A DNA stretch of 64,000 nucleotides from Chelydra serpentina (Eukaryota > Chordata > Testudines > Chelydridae): positions 17,454,501-17,518,500 of the forward strand of contig JBAIAC010000059.1 in assembly GCA_037349315.1 (NCBI GenBank), written 5' to 3'. The notes under the pieces are model-generated. The model was not told the origin of the DNA and did not search any database. It was given only the letters and a program-made list of their open reading frames with translations. Both the position numbers and the translations under genes were made by a program. Below are positions 23,801 to 37,400 of the stretch, piece by piece; the stretch's first letter is position 1, and every line of letters begins with the position of its first letter.

Positions 23801-26800
23801 CCACTATAAAAGTTTTAGTTGAAAGTTTGAAGTACATTTTTTTTTTAAATTAAAACCAAAAAACAGCTCTATGCATCTATAATGTTAAGCGTGTGCACGG
23901 ATGTAGTGAGGAGTCTGCCTACATAGAGCTCACTTCAGGATCCAACATCAGTTCAGAGGGTCTGGATCAGAAAGTTAAAGAGGATCACCCTAATTCCATA
24001 TGAAGCATTCATGATCCTATTGGAAATAGAGGAACAGCCACCACCATCTTGTTTTTCTAGCATCTAGGACACGGACAGCTTTTTAAGCCAGGACAAGTGG
24101 ACAATAGTTAGAATCTATTTGTGGTGTGATTTCTGATTGTATTTAATCTAGCATTCCAAATACTGGCTCTCCCAGGGCCTCGCCATCCATCCTAGGTACT
24201 TATGTGGCACCCAACACTGTAGTATCTAAGCACCTCACAGTCATTAACATATTTATCCTCACAACATGCCTGTGAGGTGGGCAAGGCTATTATTCCTGTT
24301 TTACAGACAGCTGCACAGAGACACTAACTGATGGCACAAGGTCACACAGGAAGTCTGTGGCAGAGCAAAGAATTGTCCCAAGCCCCAGGCTAACACTCTA
24401 ACCACTGGACTCACCATAGTGCTTTCCACAGCCTTTACTGTCAACCATCCTATTGCCTGTGTTCTCAGGGTCCATTGCTCTTGTTTCAGCCCATGGACCA
24501 TATGATGGCACAATGCTTTCCAGAAGATGGCAGCAACACAACATCTTTATGAATGTTGGGAATTTAAACATTTTCTCATCTATTTCACAGGAACAGGTAG
24601 CATTGAAATCCCTGTGCTTTGTTTACTGGTAAATGGAGGACCAAAAACACTTGAGGTAAGAAGCAACTTGTGATATTTAAACATTCATTCTAGAAATACC
24701 CCAAGGAGGTAACAAATCCATGTTTTGTAACTGTCAAATATTAAATAAATACACAGCAGAAAGTTTTGCTGGGTGCCAATTACAAATCAGAGTAGTGAGA
24801 TATTACACAAATTGTATAACAGTTAATTTTTTTGTACTAAAAATTAAATTCAACTTATATTCATGAGCTTCATCAGTACATCTCTTACTGCAAGAAATAG
24901 TGCAGTTTGAGCAAATTCAACAGAAATATTGCTTAGTTTTAAAAGTATTAGCAGATCACTTAAGTTTCCTATATGTGACTACACATCTAGCTAACACCGT
25001 AGAAAGTGAGCAGTGGCAATATGAAAAAATCAGGTGAATTAGAAATACTAGCCATTACTTACAAAGCAAGTACAAAACAGATTAGCCAGGGGTAAGTGCT
25101 GGAACTAGGGGTGCTGGGAGTACTGTCGCACCCCTGGGCTTGAAGTGGTTTCCATCATATACAGGGTTTACAGTTTGGTTCAATGGCTCTCAGTATCCCC
25201 ACTATACAAATTGTTCCAGCCCCCCTGTAGCCAGGCAGCTTTTCCTGGCAATGATCAGACATTGCATATTCAGTTCTGCCTCTCAGAACTCAGGGAAACA
25301 CAACGGCAGATGTGAAGTATGTGCCGGTCTGATATATTTCCACCAGACCTTCTCTTTATGAAACAGTGGGCTCAGTGAGGTACACTGCCAACTCTGTCTA
25401 GCAGCATTTGTAAATTAACCCAAAGATTCAGCTTTGATCTTTTCCCCAGCAGCTCCACACATCATGTTTGGAAACAGGCTCTCTAGCTGGGTAACACTTT
25501 CTTCAATTTCCATTTTATCTTCACTGACTTCATGCATAACAGACCATAGAATTTCACCCAGTGATTCCTACATTGAGCCCAACAGCTTGTGTTTGAACTA
25601 GAGCATCTCACTTTAATAAGACAGCCAACCCTGATTTAAAGATTCCAAGTGATGGAGGATCTACCAGACACCTTGTAAATCTGTTGCAGTAGTGAATGAC
25701 TCTCACTGTTGAAAAAAAAGAAAGAAAAAAAGTGTAAGTGTGTGTGTGTGTGTGTCTCTCTCTCTCTCTCTTTGCCTTTGCCTTGTTTCCAATTTGAACT
25801 TCTCTCACTTCAACTTCCAGCCACTGGATTTTGTTAAGCCGTTATCTGCTAGATTAAAGTACCCTCAAGTATCCAAGATCTTCACTCCATGTAGACTGAT
25901 CAAGTCACCTCTTAACCTTCTCTTTTATAAGCTAAATATGGCAGCAATTCCTGCATGGTTGCTGTTGAAAGCCTTGCAGTGCAAACCTATTGATCTTCTT
26001 TTGAAATCTTTAGAGAAGAAGACTGGGAGACCAAGAAAAGACTGGATGGTGTTGCTCTGGGCTCACCTATGTGCTGGGAATGAATAGCCGATTGTTATTT
26101 TTAACATCGCTATCACTTGTAGACAATCATATATGTCAGGGATTCTGAATTATTATTTTTTTAAGTGCAGGAGGAGAGCTGGCACTGAGGTCTGATCATC
26201 TAATGAGATTGTCACATACCCCACAATAGAAATTGGCTGGTAACGAATTACCATTATTTCAATTAGGATAATAGGGTTTTTATTAGCCTCTGAAGGATAC
26301 AACTTCCATGGCCTCCTCTGTTCCTCATTGTGATTACATGGCTCTTCCCATCTACAGATATCGTGAAACTTGGCATAAAGGCCACTCTTTGTGAATGTTT
26401 TCAGCAGCCTTCTTATAAGCTTCCAGTTGCCAGGTTTCACAGCTGATGCTGAGTAGCCAAATGTAGTGTTCCCTCAAGAAATTTCTTCTTTACAGAACTT
26501 GCAGTCAACCCCAGCAGGATTACTGTGCCTCACTGAGGAGTTCCCATGCAATGCTTCTCTTTTTCTTGCTAATTCTGGCCCCAAGATTCAAAAATGGGGA
26601 TTTTACTTCAAGCTACCAGAGAGCGACTGTTTTTAAACCTTGGCTACCCAAATCAGGATGCTTAGCTAGCTGGGAAGGGAATGGTGGAACAGGGTATAGT
26701 TCAGTGGCTATCTGCAAGCCATCCCTTTACAGAAGTCAGTATCGTGGTGATCCCGAATATTCTTACTGAGGCTGAATGGAGTGAATCTGGTCCAGGTATT

Positions 26801-28422
26801 CAATCACATCCCTAGTTGCAAGATATTAATATATGAATGCACTGTAGTTTGTCTTTCCATAATTGCATTCTAAAATGTGTTTTTAAAACCACAGAGAATT
26901 TGCAGGGGCTTGGAAAACTCTGCTCCCTGGCTTATCTTAGCAGGATCTGGGGGTACCGCTGACATCTTAGCGGCAGTAGTGAATGAGCCACATCTTATTG
27001 TGCCACAAGTTGTTGAAAAGCAACTTAAAGAAAAATTCCCTACGGAAACCTTTTTATGGAAGGACATTCTCCAGTGGACAGCAACAGTAAGTGAACTGGT
27101 TTAACATATTAAATGTATCACACTCACAAACTCAGATATTGTTTCTACTTTATGTGGTTCATCTGGTACCCACTGCCCATATTCAGAATTGCTGGGAGGC
27201 TGCTCAAAAATATGCTAGAGATACAAATGCTCTGAGATTAATGGTATCTGAGATCAGAATCAGGCATTCAACTGAGAGCATACTTACTTTGGCTTAGTAA
27301 TTCAATTGAACACTTAGGCCTCCACTAAATAGTTTCTGCAAGTAACAGCTAGTGCATGGGAACCCCACCGTCCTTCTGGAGGACGTGACACACGATTCAA
27401 GTTCTGCGGCTGCGGAAGTTCTGCAGCTGTGGAAGACGAGACCCAATTCACGACCTGCAGCTGCCGAGTGGAAGCCTGGCTCTGGATGTGTGTGACTAGA
27501 CCAGGCCTGCACAACATGCGGCCTGGGGGCCGCATGTGGCCCACGTGGGCTCACTGTGCGGCCCGCGGAGGGGTGAGTAAGTGGGCTCACAGTGCGGCCC
27601 AAAATCTGGGACTGTGTCCGTTGGTCCTTTGTGCTGCTTGTCTCTGGGCTGGGGGTTGTCCCAATGCTGCAAAGAGGGTGTTCCCAAAGGAAGATGCTTG
27701 CTTCTAACCCCTGAGGCTGTCAGTATGTCTGCTCTTCTCTAGTCAGCCCACTTGACAAGTTTGTTTGTCCTTGGTCTGGTTCCCATCCCCTCTCCAAGGG
27801 TTGCAGCTGTCTAGAGGTGCCAGCCTTCCACGTCTTCCTCATTGACACTTCATTCATTCAACAGGGCAATTGAATACATAGTAGGGGGAAGATCTTATTC
27901 TACTTCTAGCAAAAAGACATTTTTCTTTTAATCTTAATTATACTACCTTAGGGGCCCGCTATAACATATTACCAAGGTTCAATACAAAGTCATATAAAAG
28001 CTATACAAAAATGCATAATGCAGAGATTTATCTACAACTGCATTGATTGACTGTTGTGTGCAGTAATATAGTGACCCCTGGAGGGGTGTGATGGTGGGGC
28101 CAAGCGGGGAGGGGGCGGGTCCCATTTTACTGCTGTGATCTGGTCACCCTATGCGTGCTGTTTCTTTCCCCCTCTACAGGCTTCCACACCCTAGCGCTGG
28201 AGAAGGAGGGATTGTTTCTGCGGGACGGGTGGCGCTGTGTGTGTGTGTTTCTGCGGGGCCGGGGGGTTTTGGCCCTCAGCTGTTTTCTTTGGAATAATAT
28301 GGCCCTCGCCACTTTACGAGTTGTGCAGGCCTGGACTAGACCATTGCTTCTCACCACTCCTTTTTACTCCCACCATCCCCATTCTTTTCCAACAGCAACA
28401 ACGAAAGTTACTCTTAAGCAAA

Positions 28423-28453
<31 letters not shown>

Positions 28454-31400
28454 ACTAAAACCACAAGGCATATACATTCATAGATGAGAAGGACAATGTC
28501 ACTGTTCCGCTTAAAGGGACAGTGAGCTTTGCAATCAAGATGTGGGGGACAGTGAGCAGTTCAATGTTCTTTCCCAAATAAACTAGTAGGTGTATAAGTC
28601 AGCTGAATCTGACCTTCAGATCACCTCTTCTACTGTAATCCACAGTTTTAAAGTTCCACATGTCTGTCCTGTCAGGCAGAAGCTTGCTAGGAGACCATCA
28701 CCATAGGATGCGTGCAGTAGCATGATGTCTTAACGTCTTGGGAGCAGCACTGTGGGAAACAAGAGAGGCAAAGAAGCTCAGCGGAGGAGGAAAAGAAAGC
28801 ATGTTGTTGACCCGCTGGCTGTATATCAACATGTGATGGCTTTTCCAGAAAGCAATTTTAGAGAGTGTGGCCTTAAAGAAAGAAAAGAGCCAATGGGAGG
28901 AAAGATGGCAGGTAGAAGGGTGGAATGGTTAGAACCCACTGCACTATATGCACTAGCCACAGAACAGCTATCATCAATCAAGAATAGGAGAGAAGAAGGG
29001 TCTTGTACTTACTGCACTGGGACTCAGAGCTGGAAAAAGAACCAGCTTTCCTGTCCCAGACTTGCTGTGGGACCTTTTAGGCAAGATACTTGTTTTCTTT
29101 GTGCCTCCGTTTCCCCATCTGTAAAATGGGGATAACATTTCTGCCTTCCTTCCACATGATCTGCCTTTTCTATTTAAGATGTGAGCTCTTTGGGGCAAGG
29201 AGTATAAGTATGTATGTACGTCATCTCAGCTGGGGCCCCTAGGCCTAACTGTAATAACAGTAATGATGGGATGAAGAATAAAACAATTTGTTTCAACTCC
29301 GTAGATTCAGAACATTGTTTCCCAGCAGCATCTTTTAACAGTGCACAGTTTTGAGCAAGAAGGTTCAGATGAATTAGACACAGTCATTTTGAAAGCTCTG
29401 GTCAAAGGTAAGAATCTCTTTTGGCTGGTCTTTCTAGTTGCTAGATCTGTTAAATCTATATTTGAGATTTGCCCACATTTTGTTTTCTAACCTGAGATTA
29501 TCTGCATGATAATATACAGTGTTCATCCCTGAGAGCCAAGTGTGCCTGGGTTATTGCTCCACCAAGTGCACTTTGTACATGCTAAGAGGTCAGTGAGACT
29601 ACAATGTTAAGGCTAGAGTTAGAGGGAGCATTTTTAGAATACATTTTAAATTTGAAATGACAAAATTTGGCCAGAAAGCGAATTATGAAAATGTCAAGCT
29701 TCCAATGTGAAACAGTAAAATCCCTAAGTGTCTGATCCAAAACCCACTGAAATATATACAAAGACTCTCATTGACTTCAGTAGGCTTTAGGTCAGACCTT
29801 CAATGCTAATAATAACATGATAAAGAAAGTCTCCCACTCAACAAATTTTGTTATTAAAAAAAAATTATATTTCAGTTTTTTCAAAATACCCTAATGGAAG
29901 AAATAGACAAGCCAACTCTGTCTCTCATAAAACAATCCATTCAGATGAATTTGTATCAAATGATGGGGTTATTTTTGTAGCTACATATTTTAAATGGAAG
30001 GGTTTTCCATTTAATTTAGATGGGCGCAGAGTTACAGTTTGAGGGAGGTTAAATTATATAAGAAGTTAAGGGAAAGATGGTGAAGTTACCGCAAGCCTTA
30101 AATAAGGGGCAGTTCATAGTGGCACTGCCCCAGGAACAGCTCAGAGACTAACTTGTGTCTCAGGCTCACAACTGGGTGTCCTTTCTTAACACCCCCCTCC
30201 TTTCCATGGCACAGCTTACCAGATCCCCTTCCTCACCTGCTTAGAAACACTGGCTTGCACATGGCAGGCAATTGAGTCAAGGAGGCTATACCCACTCTCA
30301 GCCCACCTGGAAGGGAAGTGACAGCTCAGTGGAGGCTGCTTTCCCTCCCATGGGGCAAGCCATGATGTGGGTAGTCTAAGGGTATGTCTACACTATCCGC
30401 CAGATCGGCGGGTAGCAATCGATCCAGCGGGGAGTCGATTTATCATGTCTAGTCTAGAGGAGATAAATCAACCCCCGAGCGCTATCCCATTGACTTCTGT
30501 ACTCCACCACTCTGAGAGGCGCAGGCGGAGTCGACGGGGGAGCGGCAGCAGTCAACTCACCATAGTGAAGACGCCGTGGTAAGTGGATCTAAGTATGTCG
30601 ACTTCAGCTACGTTATTCTCGTAGCTGAAGTTGCGTATCTTAGATCGATCCCCCCCAGTATAGACCAGGCCTAAGTCTACACAAGGGAGCAGGGCATTTT
30701 ACATACCCGTACCCCTTTGCATGAGCACTTACAGCAAGCCACAATCTCATCCTAAATTAGCTATAAAGTTTAGTCGGAGTAAATCTTCCTACAAACTCTG
30801 TGCAATCAGGATGCTCTGCATGATGGCTGAATTGCATGAACATCCAAAAAGCTGGGATGTGGTTTTCACACCTATGTTCAAATGGATGAAAAAAACGCAA
30901 ACCAAACATTCACTTATAAACAGGCTATTGCCTCCATTTGGAACCAAAAACACTCTTCCAATAATCATAGAATCATAGAATATCAGGGTTGGAAGGGACC
31001 TTAGGAGGTCATCTAGTCCAACCCCCTGCTCAAAGCAGGACCAATCCCCAAGGGATAAGGAAACAAACAGTTACATAAAATGAATGTGATAATCCAGTGG
31101 CACAAATAGCAGCTTTGATCAAAGTAAAGCCTGATCAATTTTCACATGCAGGACTTGGGTTCCGTATTTACAAAATCTCATTTCCACTAACTCAGACCAA
31201 TAGTAAAATGGCCACAATGACCAGGGAAACAGAGAACTAATATCAAGTGTATCTTATTCTTGAAGACAGGAGCAAGCAAAATGGGCTGCTTGATCAGCGT
31301 TCCTGTTTGATGTAGTCTTCTGCTTGCTTGTAGATGATGCAACAGGGACAATTGAGTATGTTTTATCAGATCACACTAGATGTGATGGAATTTTTAAGTG

Positions 31401-34400
31401 ATGCTCGCTATCATATTGTATAGAATATTAACTGATCCATGGTTGCTGTTCTTGCCTCTTAGAAATAATAGGCTATAGAGGAATTGAAACATGTTGGCGA
31501 CAGTATATTCTGATTAACAACATTTTAAGAAGCCACACATCAAACTCCAGTTCCATAGGGAAGCTTCCAGTTTTATGACAAGAAGCCTACACAATCTCTT
31601 CTGAACGAGTTCTATAGTAGCATTGCCATCCAATCCAGATTCAACAGGGGGAAGGAGGGGAGGGGTTCCATATCCTGTGAGTTAATACATTAAAAAACTC
31701 CCAAACATACCCTCTTCTGAAGAATACGATTCCGTTTAAAGGCCCAAGAACATGTGAGTGAGAGATTTTGGCTAGAAAACAACTTTCAAAATGTGAGGTG
31801 GATGTAAACTTTCAGACCACTGTCTGTCAGGTAAGGGGGGAAAATAAAAGTGTGAGGGATTTCCATGTAGGTAACCCACAAATCTGACATAACTGAACAA
31901 GAGGTCTCATTACAGTCACACTTTGATTAAACTTTATGTAACGTCCAATTTAACGTAGAGTCAAATGCTGTGTTTCCTGTTTTTGGCAGCCTGTAAAAGT
32001 CACAGTCAGGAAGCCCAGGAATACCTGGATGAACTGAAGCTGGCAGTGGCCTGGAATAGACTGGACATAGCTAAAAGTGAAATATTCAATGGAGATGTGG
32101 AATGGAAGGTACCAGCCTCTACTTGCTCAGATTGTAGTTGCATAAATCCTATTGTGGACGGACAAGATTTTCATGTAGCTTGTGAAACATACCCGATCAG
32201 TAGTACTAGAAACTAAAGCCCTCTTTTATTCCCCATGAAAGCACAGGAAGTGGCAGTGTGCATTATCCTCGCACTGCCTCTGTCTTTCCTGACCACAAAG
32301 GATTATATTTAAAGAGCCAAGGATAGTTCAGCTGCCATACCCCTTCTGTCCTTGGCCACCCCACCGAAACTGCCAACAGCCCTTCGGGCATCCTTTTGTT
32401 TTGTATTTGTATAGCAACTAGCACAATGGGGTCCTGGTCCATGACTGGGGCCCTTGCGCACTGCCGCATTACAAATATACATACCATAGTAACAGGGTGC
32501 CCATAAATACCAAGTGTGATGGAGTTTTTCCATTATGCACACACTTATGCTCAAAGACCGGATATGAGACCATTCTTTCATTTCACATCAGCCCTCCCCT
32601 CCCACCCAGAATCAGTCAGGAGGTAGCAAATGTCAATGATTGCTAATCTGGTCTGGATTTAAACAGTGGGTGAAAGTCTAATTTCCCAACCTTAATCCCC
32701 CGTCGCTTCCAGCAATACTTGCAAGCTATAAATATTCCCTTTTGTGTTTCATGGAAATCTAGTCCTGTGACCTAGAGGAAGTGATGATGGATGCTCTGGT
32801 GAATGATAAGCCAGAATTTGTAAAGTTATTTATCGACAATGGGGCCAACATGTACGACTTCCTGACATACAGCCGGCTTCAGAGGCTCTACTGCTCCATC
32901 TCTCGGAAATGCCTCCTCTATGCACTCCTACTGAAGAAACATGAGGAAAGCAGGCTGACTCTAGCTGGGATCACTGGTCAACAAAATAAGGAAATGATGG
33001 ACATCTGCCCGCTCTTTACCCTCCATGAAGTTTCTAGAGTTCTCAAGGATTTTCTTCATGATGCATGTAAAGGTTTCTATCAAGAGGTCAAACCAGGAAG
33101 CAAGAAGAAAGCTGTGAGTTACAATTAAGATTCACCTATTAAACCGCTGTTCTCTTGGTTTTCGGATTTTATTTAGAGCTGTCCAACATTTTGAAAATTG
33201 GGGCAGGGCAGAGAATTGGAGAAACTTGACAATTTTATCCTTTTCTTCAACCAGCTATAAAATTCGTTTAAATGTTTTGAATTTTCCAATTTTTAATTTT
33301 TGACTAAAAAAATGAAGGCTTTTTTTGGAAAACATTTTGTGATTCCTCTTTATGCCCCCACGCCTCCCACTACAAGGTATTGTATCTTGAATTAAGTTCA
33401 AAGTGTGGGGGTGGATTCATAGAAGGGAATGTAGGGACTCAAAAAATATGATCAGTGATTCAGGTTTATCAACAATTCTGTAGGACTCAGATCTCTAAAC
33501 TACAAATTATAGCAGAATTTCCAGTAGATATGCCAACAACTTCCCCGTTCTTTTATGGATGGGGATAAAAATAGCTAACAGACCTTGTCCACCCCAATTT
33601 CAGCACAATCTATTTATATAGACTAAATCCTCAAAATATTTGAGGAATAAACTGCATTTTATTTTAAGCTATTCTTCATGTGAGGTAAGAAGCAGTGAGG
33701 CTGAGCAGCTGGTGCTTGAACTAAAAAGAGAAGGGGAACTCCAGTGCTCATTCTTGTTGTGTACAGGGCCCTATTAAGACTGGTTTTATGTTTAAATAAA
33801 ATACCTTTTGTTGGTTTACTCTGAAACTGCATCCTTTGCCCCAGTTACGCAGAACCTGGTATAATTCAAGTCCAATTTAGATGGGCTAATCACAGGGGGT
33901 TTTTTGGATGATATTACACACAGAGGGTGAAATCCTGGCACCAGTGAAATCAATGGGAGTTTTGCCATTGACTTCAGTCTGGCCAGGATTTCACCCAAAA
34001 TGTTCTCAGACATATTAGGTTGTATCCAGGATACAAGACCTCTTTGATTCAGTATAGAGTGTGGATTAGTTACCTCTTGATCCTAAGGAAAAGCAAAAGG
34101 ATTTGAAAGTTGCTCACCCTGCTGATTTGCTGCTTGGATCATGTAGTTGGCACAGACACATCTGACAATATATTAAAAACATAAAATATAATTATAAAAT
34201 CGGATTTTAATTTTTTCTAAAAAATGTATTTTAGGATAAAACGAATGCAAAACGATTACCCGGGCTCCTGGATATGAACCAGAAGAGTGAGAATCCCTGG
34301 AGGGATTTATTTTTATGGGCAGTACTGCAGAACCGACACAAGATGGCAAACTATTTCTGGGCTATGGTAAGCTTCAAAATAGAACTACTTTAGGGCACTT

Positions 34401-37400
34401 ATTGGCAATGTGTTTTAGATCTGAAATATTAGTATATTCAGTCTTGCAGTTATGAAGCTAAGAGATATAGGTTTGTCCTTCAAGACACGAGATATGACTT
34501 TTATGGAGTCTTTCACCTCTGAATTGCTTTACTGTGAATGTAGCTCAGGCTGGTAGTGGTCAAAAGTTACATAAACATGGTGTGAGCCACAGCTGGTATA
34601 AATCAATGCAGCTTCATTGGCTTCTATTAAGCTCCGCTGATTAACACCATATGAGCATCTGGCCCTTGATTTTAATCACTATCTTCCGGGCAGTCAGTGA
34701 CCCTTTGCCTCTGGCCTCAGATTTTGTTCCTTTTCCAATGGGTTAATCGTGTGTTTAGTTTTCGCACCATGGGGAAGGAAGAGGCACAACAGCATACCCA
34801 TTACTCATGCTCTGCATCTGTGGGGAAATGTGTTTCTCTGTTCCCACCAGTCACTCTTCTCCTCTTGACCTTTGCCTGCTGCCCGAAAGTCAGGCCCCTT
34901 TAAAGGGCCTCCCGCTGGGTTCCCAACCATGGAGATGACCCCCAAAATCACTAGTCTGAAAGAGGTACTAGAACTACAACTCCCACGAGGCACTGCAACA
35001 GCATTTCCAAATCAAGTATTTCAGCCCAATTTTTTTGTTGCTTGTATTTCTGCCCCTTACCCAAAACAAACAAACATTTTCTACAGAAACCCCTCCTCAT
35101 TTTTCAACCTGTTCTCACGGTGACATTCCCATCATTCGGAATCATTAATATTTATCATAGGCTGCACCCACCTCCTTTCCATTTTCCAGGGACAAGAAGG
35201 CGTAGCTGCAGCTCTGGCAGCTTGTAAGATTCTCAAGGACATGTCCCGACTGGAGACAGAGGCTGAAGTAGCCCGTAGGATGAAAGAAGCCAAGTATGAT
35301 CAGCTCGCTTTGGGTAAGCAACCGCAGTCTTTAAGATCATCATCAAATATTTAAGATGTGACTGGCACTGGAAGACCAGCTAGCAAAAAACATCTTAAAG
35401 TAATAACAACAGACATGCTCCTATGAGTACCCCCAACCCTTTTGAAACTTTGCCAGTCCCAAGCATTCAGATATCACAAGTCAGACCTGCCTCCCTCCCT
35501 GCCAAAAATCACAAGAGTAAGGTATCAATTATAAGATTTTAAAATAAACCACTATTTTTGGTCCACCCTGTGGTTTTTAAGGCTTTAGAGGAAACTGGCC
35601 AGCCCCAATTTAAGTGGGACCGTTTCAGGTTCCAAGTACTATCTGAAATACACCCACAAATATGCAGGCTCCCTGCTGTGCACTTGGAGTGGGTGTACAC
35701 CCACTATCCCCTCCTAATCCCCAGGGTGGGGAAACTGCCACTCCCTTCTAACCCTGGCTTTATCATCGTGTCTCTGTCCCTCTCAATCATTCTCCCAGCC
35801 CCTCTCACAAAATTAGATTAAGATTTCCAGTGCTTGCTGGTATGCCCAAGCTGGAAATACTGTAAGAACATCCTCTCTCACTGCATTTTGATAACTTAAA
35901 GCTCCTCATCCTAGACTAAAGCAGGAAGTGCAGATGAAATAAAGAGGCAGCCAAAACACATTCAAATCTCAAAAAAAGCTTTAAGTATGGGGTTGGAAGT
36001 CTATTTGATAGCTTGGGTCAGTTCATTATTCAAACCACTCTAAGCGCCCTGTAGATTTACTCCCTAGTCTCGTGGCAGCTGTGTAGATGCCAAGGCAACG
36101 ATTTTGAACACCTGAAACCAACCAGCTTGCGAGATTTTAATTTAACATTCCATTCCAAATGGCAGCCAGAATTAAAATAATCACCATCAAGGATACATGA
36201 CAGATCCCAGCAAAAGCCAGGACCGGATTAAATGCTCCCCAGGACTTTGACCTCCTAGTTGTGGCATTGATAGCAGGGGCCCGCCTGCCAGAGAGGCAGT
36301 GCCATAGGGGTCTTCCTTCCTTCAGCAGCATCTGTGGTGGCAGCATAACACGGGTCCCCTGGGACTTCCGCCAGCAGCTGGGTTTGTCTGACTGGGAGGT
36401 GAGACAGGTCTGCTGCACTCTTCTCTACCACAGAGTTCTCTGTTAGGTGGTGTTAGCAGGGCCCCTAGAGCAATGACTGCTCTACACTTGGAGCTGGGGG
36501 GGATGCAATTTGCAGCTTGCGTAGACGTACTGGCACTAGCTCTGCTTGAGGTAGCACAACAAAAATAGTAGCATAACCCCAGTAGCATGGGCAGTGGTGG
36601 CAGCATGGGCTAGCCGTGCCGAGTGCAAACCTGCCCAGACCCCTTTGGTACGTGCTTGGGGCAGCTAGTCTTTGAGGCCACTGCCTATGCTACCATAGCT
36701 ACACTACTGTTTTTAGAGTGTTGAGTTGACGAGTGCTAGTGTGAGTAAGTCTACATGAGTTGGGAATCACATCCCCAGCTCCAAGTGTAGATGTAGCTTT
36801 AGCATAAATGCCTTATAGAGATGCATGGGGCACGTCTCCCCTCTCAGAGCTATATCTAATGCTGTCTGCAAGGTCAGGCGGACATCACAGGTTCCGTTTA
36901 CACAAGGGTCACATTTTCAAGGCTGCCTTTGCAACCAGGAGATCTAGGCATTTGTTTTGTTTCTAAAATCAGAACTGAGACTCTGCTGTAGTCACATGAA
37001 TGCTGGAGTCCTAGGAAAATGACTGTGGGGCCACTGAAATCAATAGAAGTCTTTCCGTTAACATCATTGACCCGGGATCAGACCAACAGTGCCTAGGTCT
37101 TAATCTGGTCCTGACAACGATATGTACTTCAGTGAGCATATTCAAGTGATGCTGCAAAATGAACTCATATCAAACTATAGAAAGGCAACTTCAAAAAAAC
37201 CACAGACACTGCAAAGCCAAAGTGATTGAGGTGATGAAGGCAGGGATAGGAAATACTCTGGAGAGACCAAAAAAAAAAAAAAAAAAGAAGATCAGTGGAT
37301 CGACAGACACAGTATCCAATTCAGACACTATGAGCACACTGTGACTTACTTCCGCTGGTGCTCCCATTACCATAGCAACCAATCATTAAGACCAAAGGCC

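Larger units (their letters stand above)
21629..24590 (+). other. TRPM5: TRPM5 intron 4
   Basis: Phase 1. Holds an antisense MIR-headed SINE (22262-22510), a poly(A) run (23087-23103), an AT-rich TIR block (23706-23872) and an antisense MIR (24205-24420). The rest is unassigned. Confidence 0.85.
24656..26894 (+). other. TRPM5: TRPM5 intron 5
   Basis: Phase 0. The main content is an old antisense CR1 piece split by a simple repeat (25570-25935). The remaining sequence is unassigned. Confidence 0.85.
27087..29304 (+). other. TRPM5: TRPM5 intron 6
   Basis: Phase 0. Holds the 832-bp hAT composite (27502-28333), a 28-bp poly(A) run (28424-28451) and a MIR-headed SINE (29020-29270). The open frame 28752-29135 is unrecognised. 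Confidence 0.85.
29408..31989 (+). other. TRPM5: TRPM5 intron 7
   Basis: Phase 1. Holds a family B-like palindrome (29729-29795), a TIR element (30380-30671) and a CR1/SINE tail (30964-31051). The rest is unassigned. Confidence 0.85.

Noticed and set aside
28424..28451. Poly(A) run as proof of a processed pseudogene
   Set aside because: No gene-like sequence precedes it; the upstream bases belong to the flank of a hAT element.
28752..29135. 127-residue open frame beginning [10 protein letters not shown]
   Set aside because: No recognisable family, and its end runs into a MIR-type SINE.
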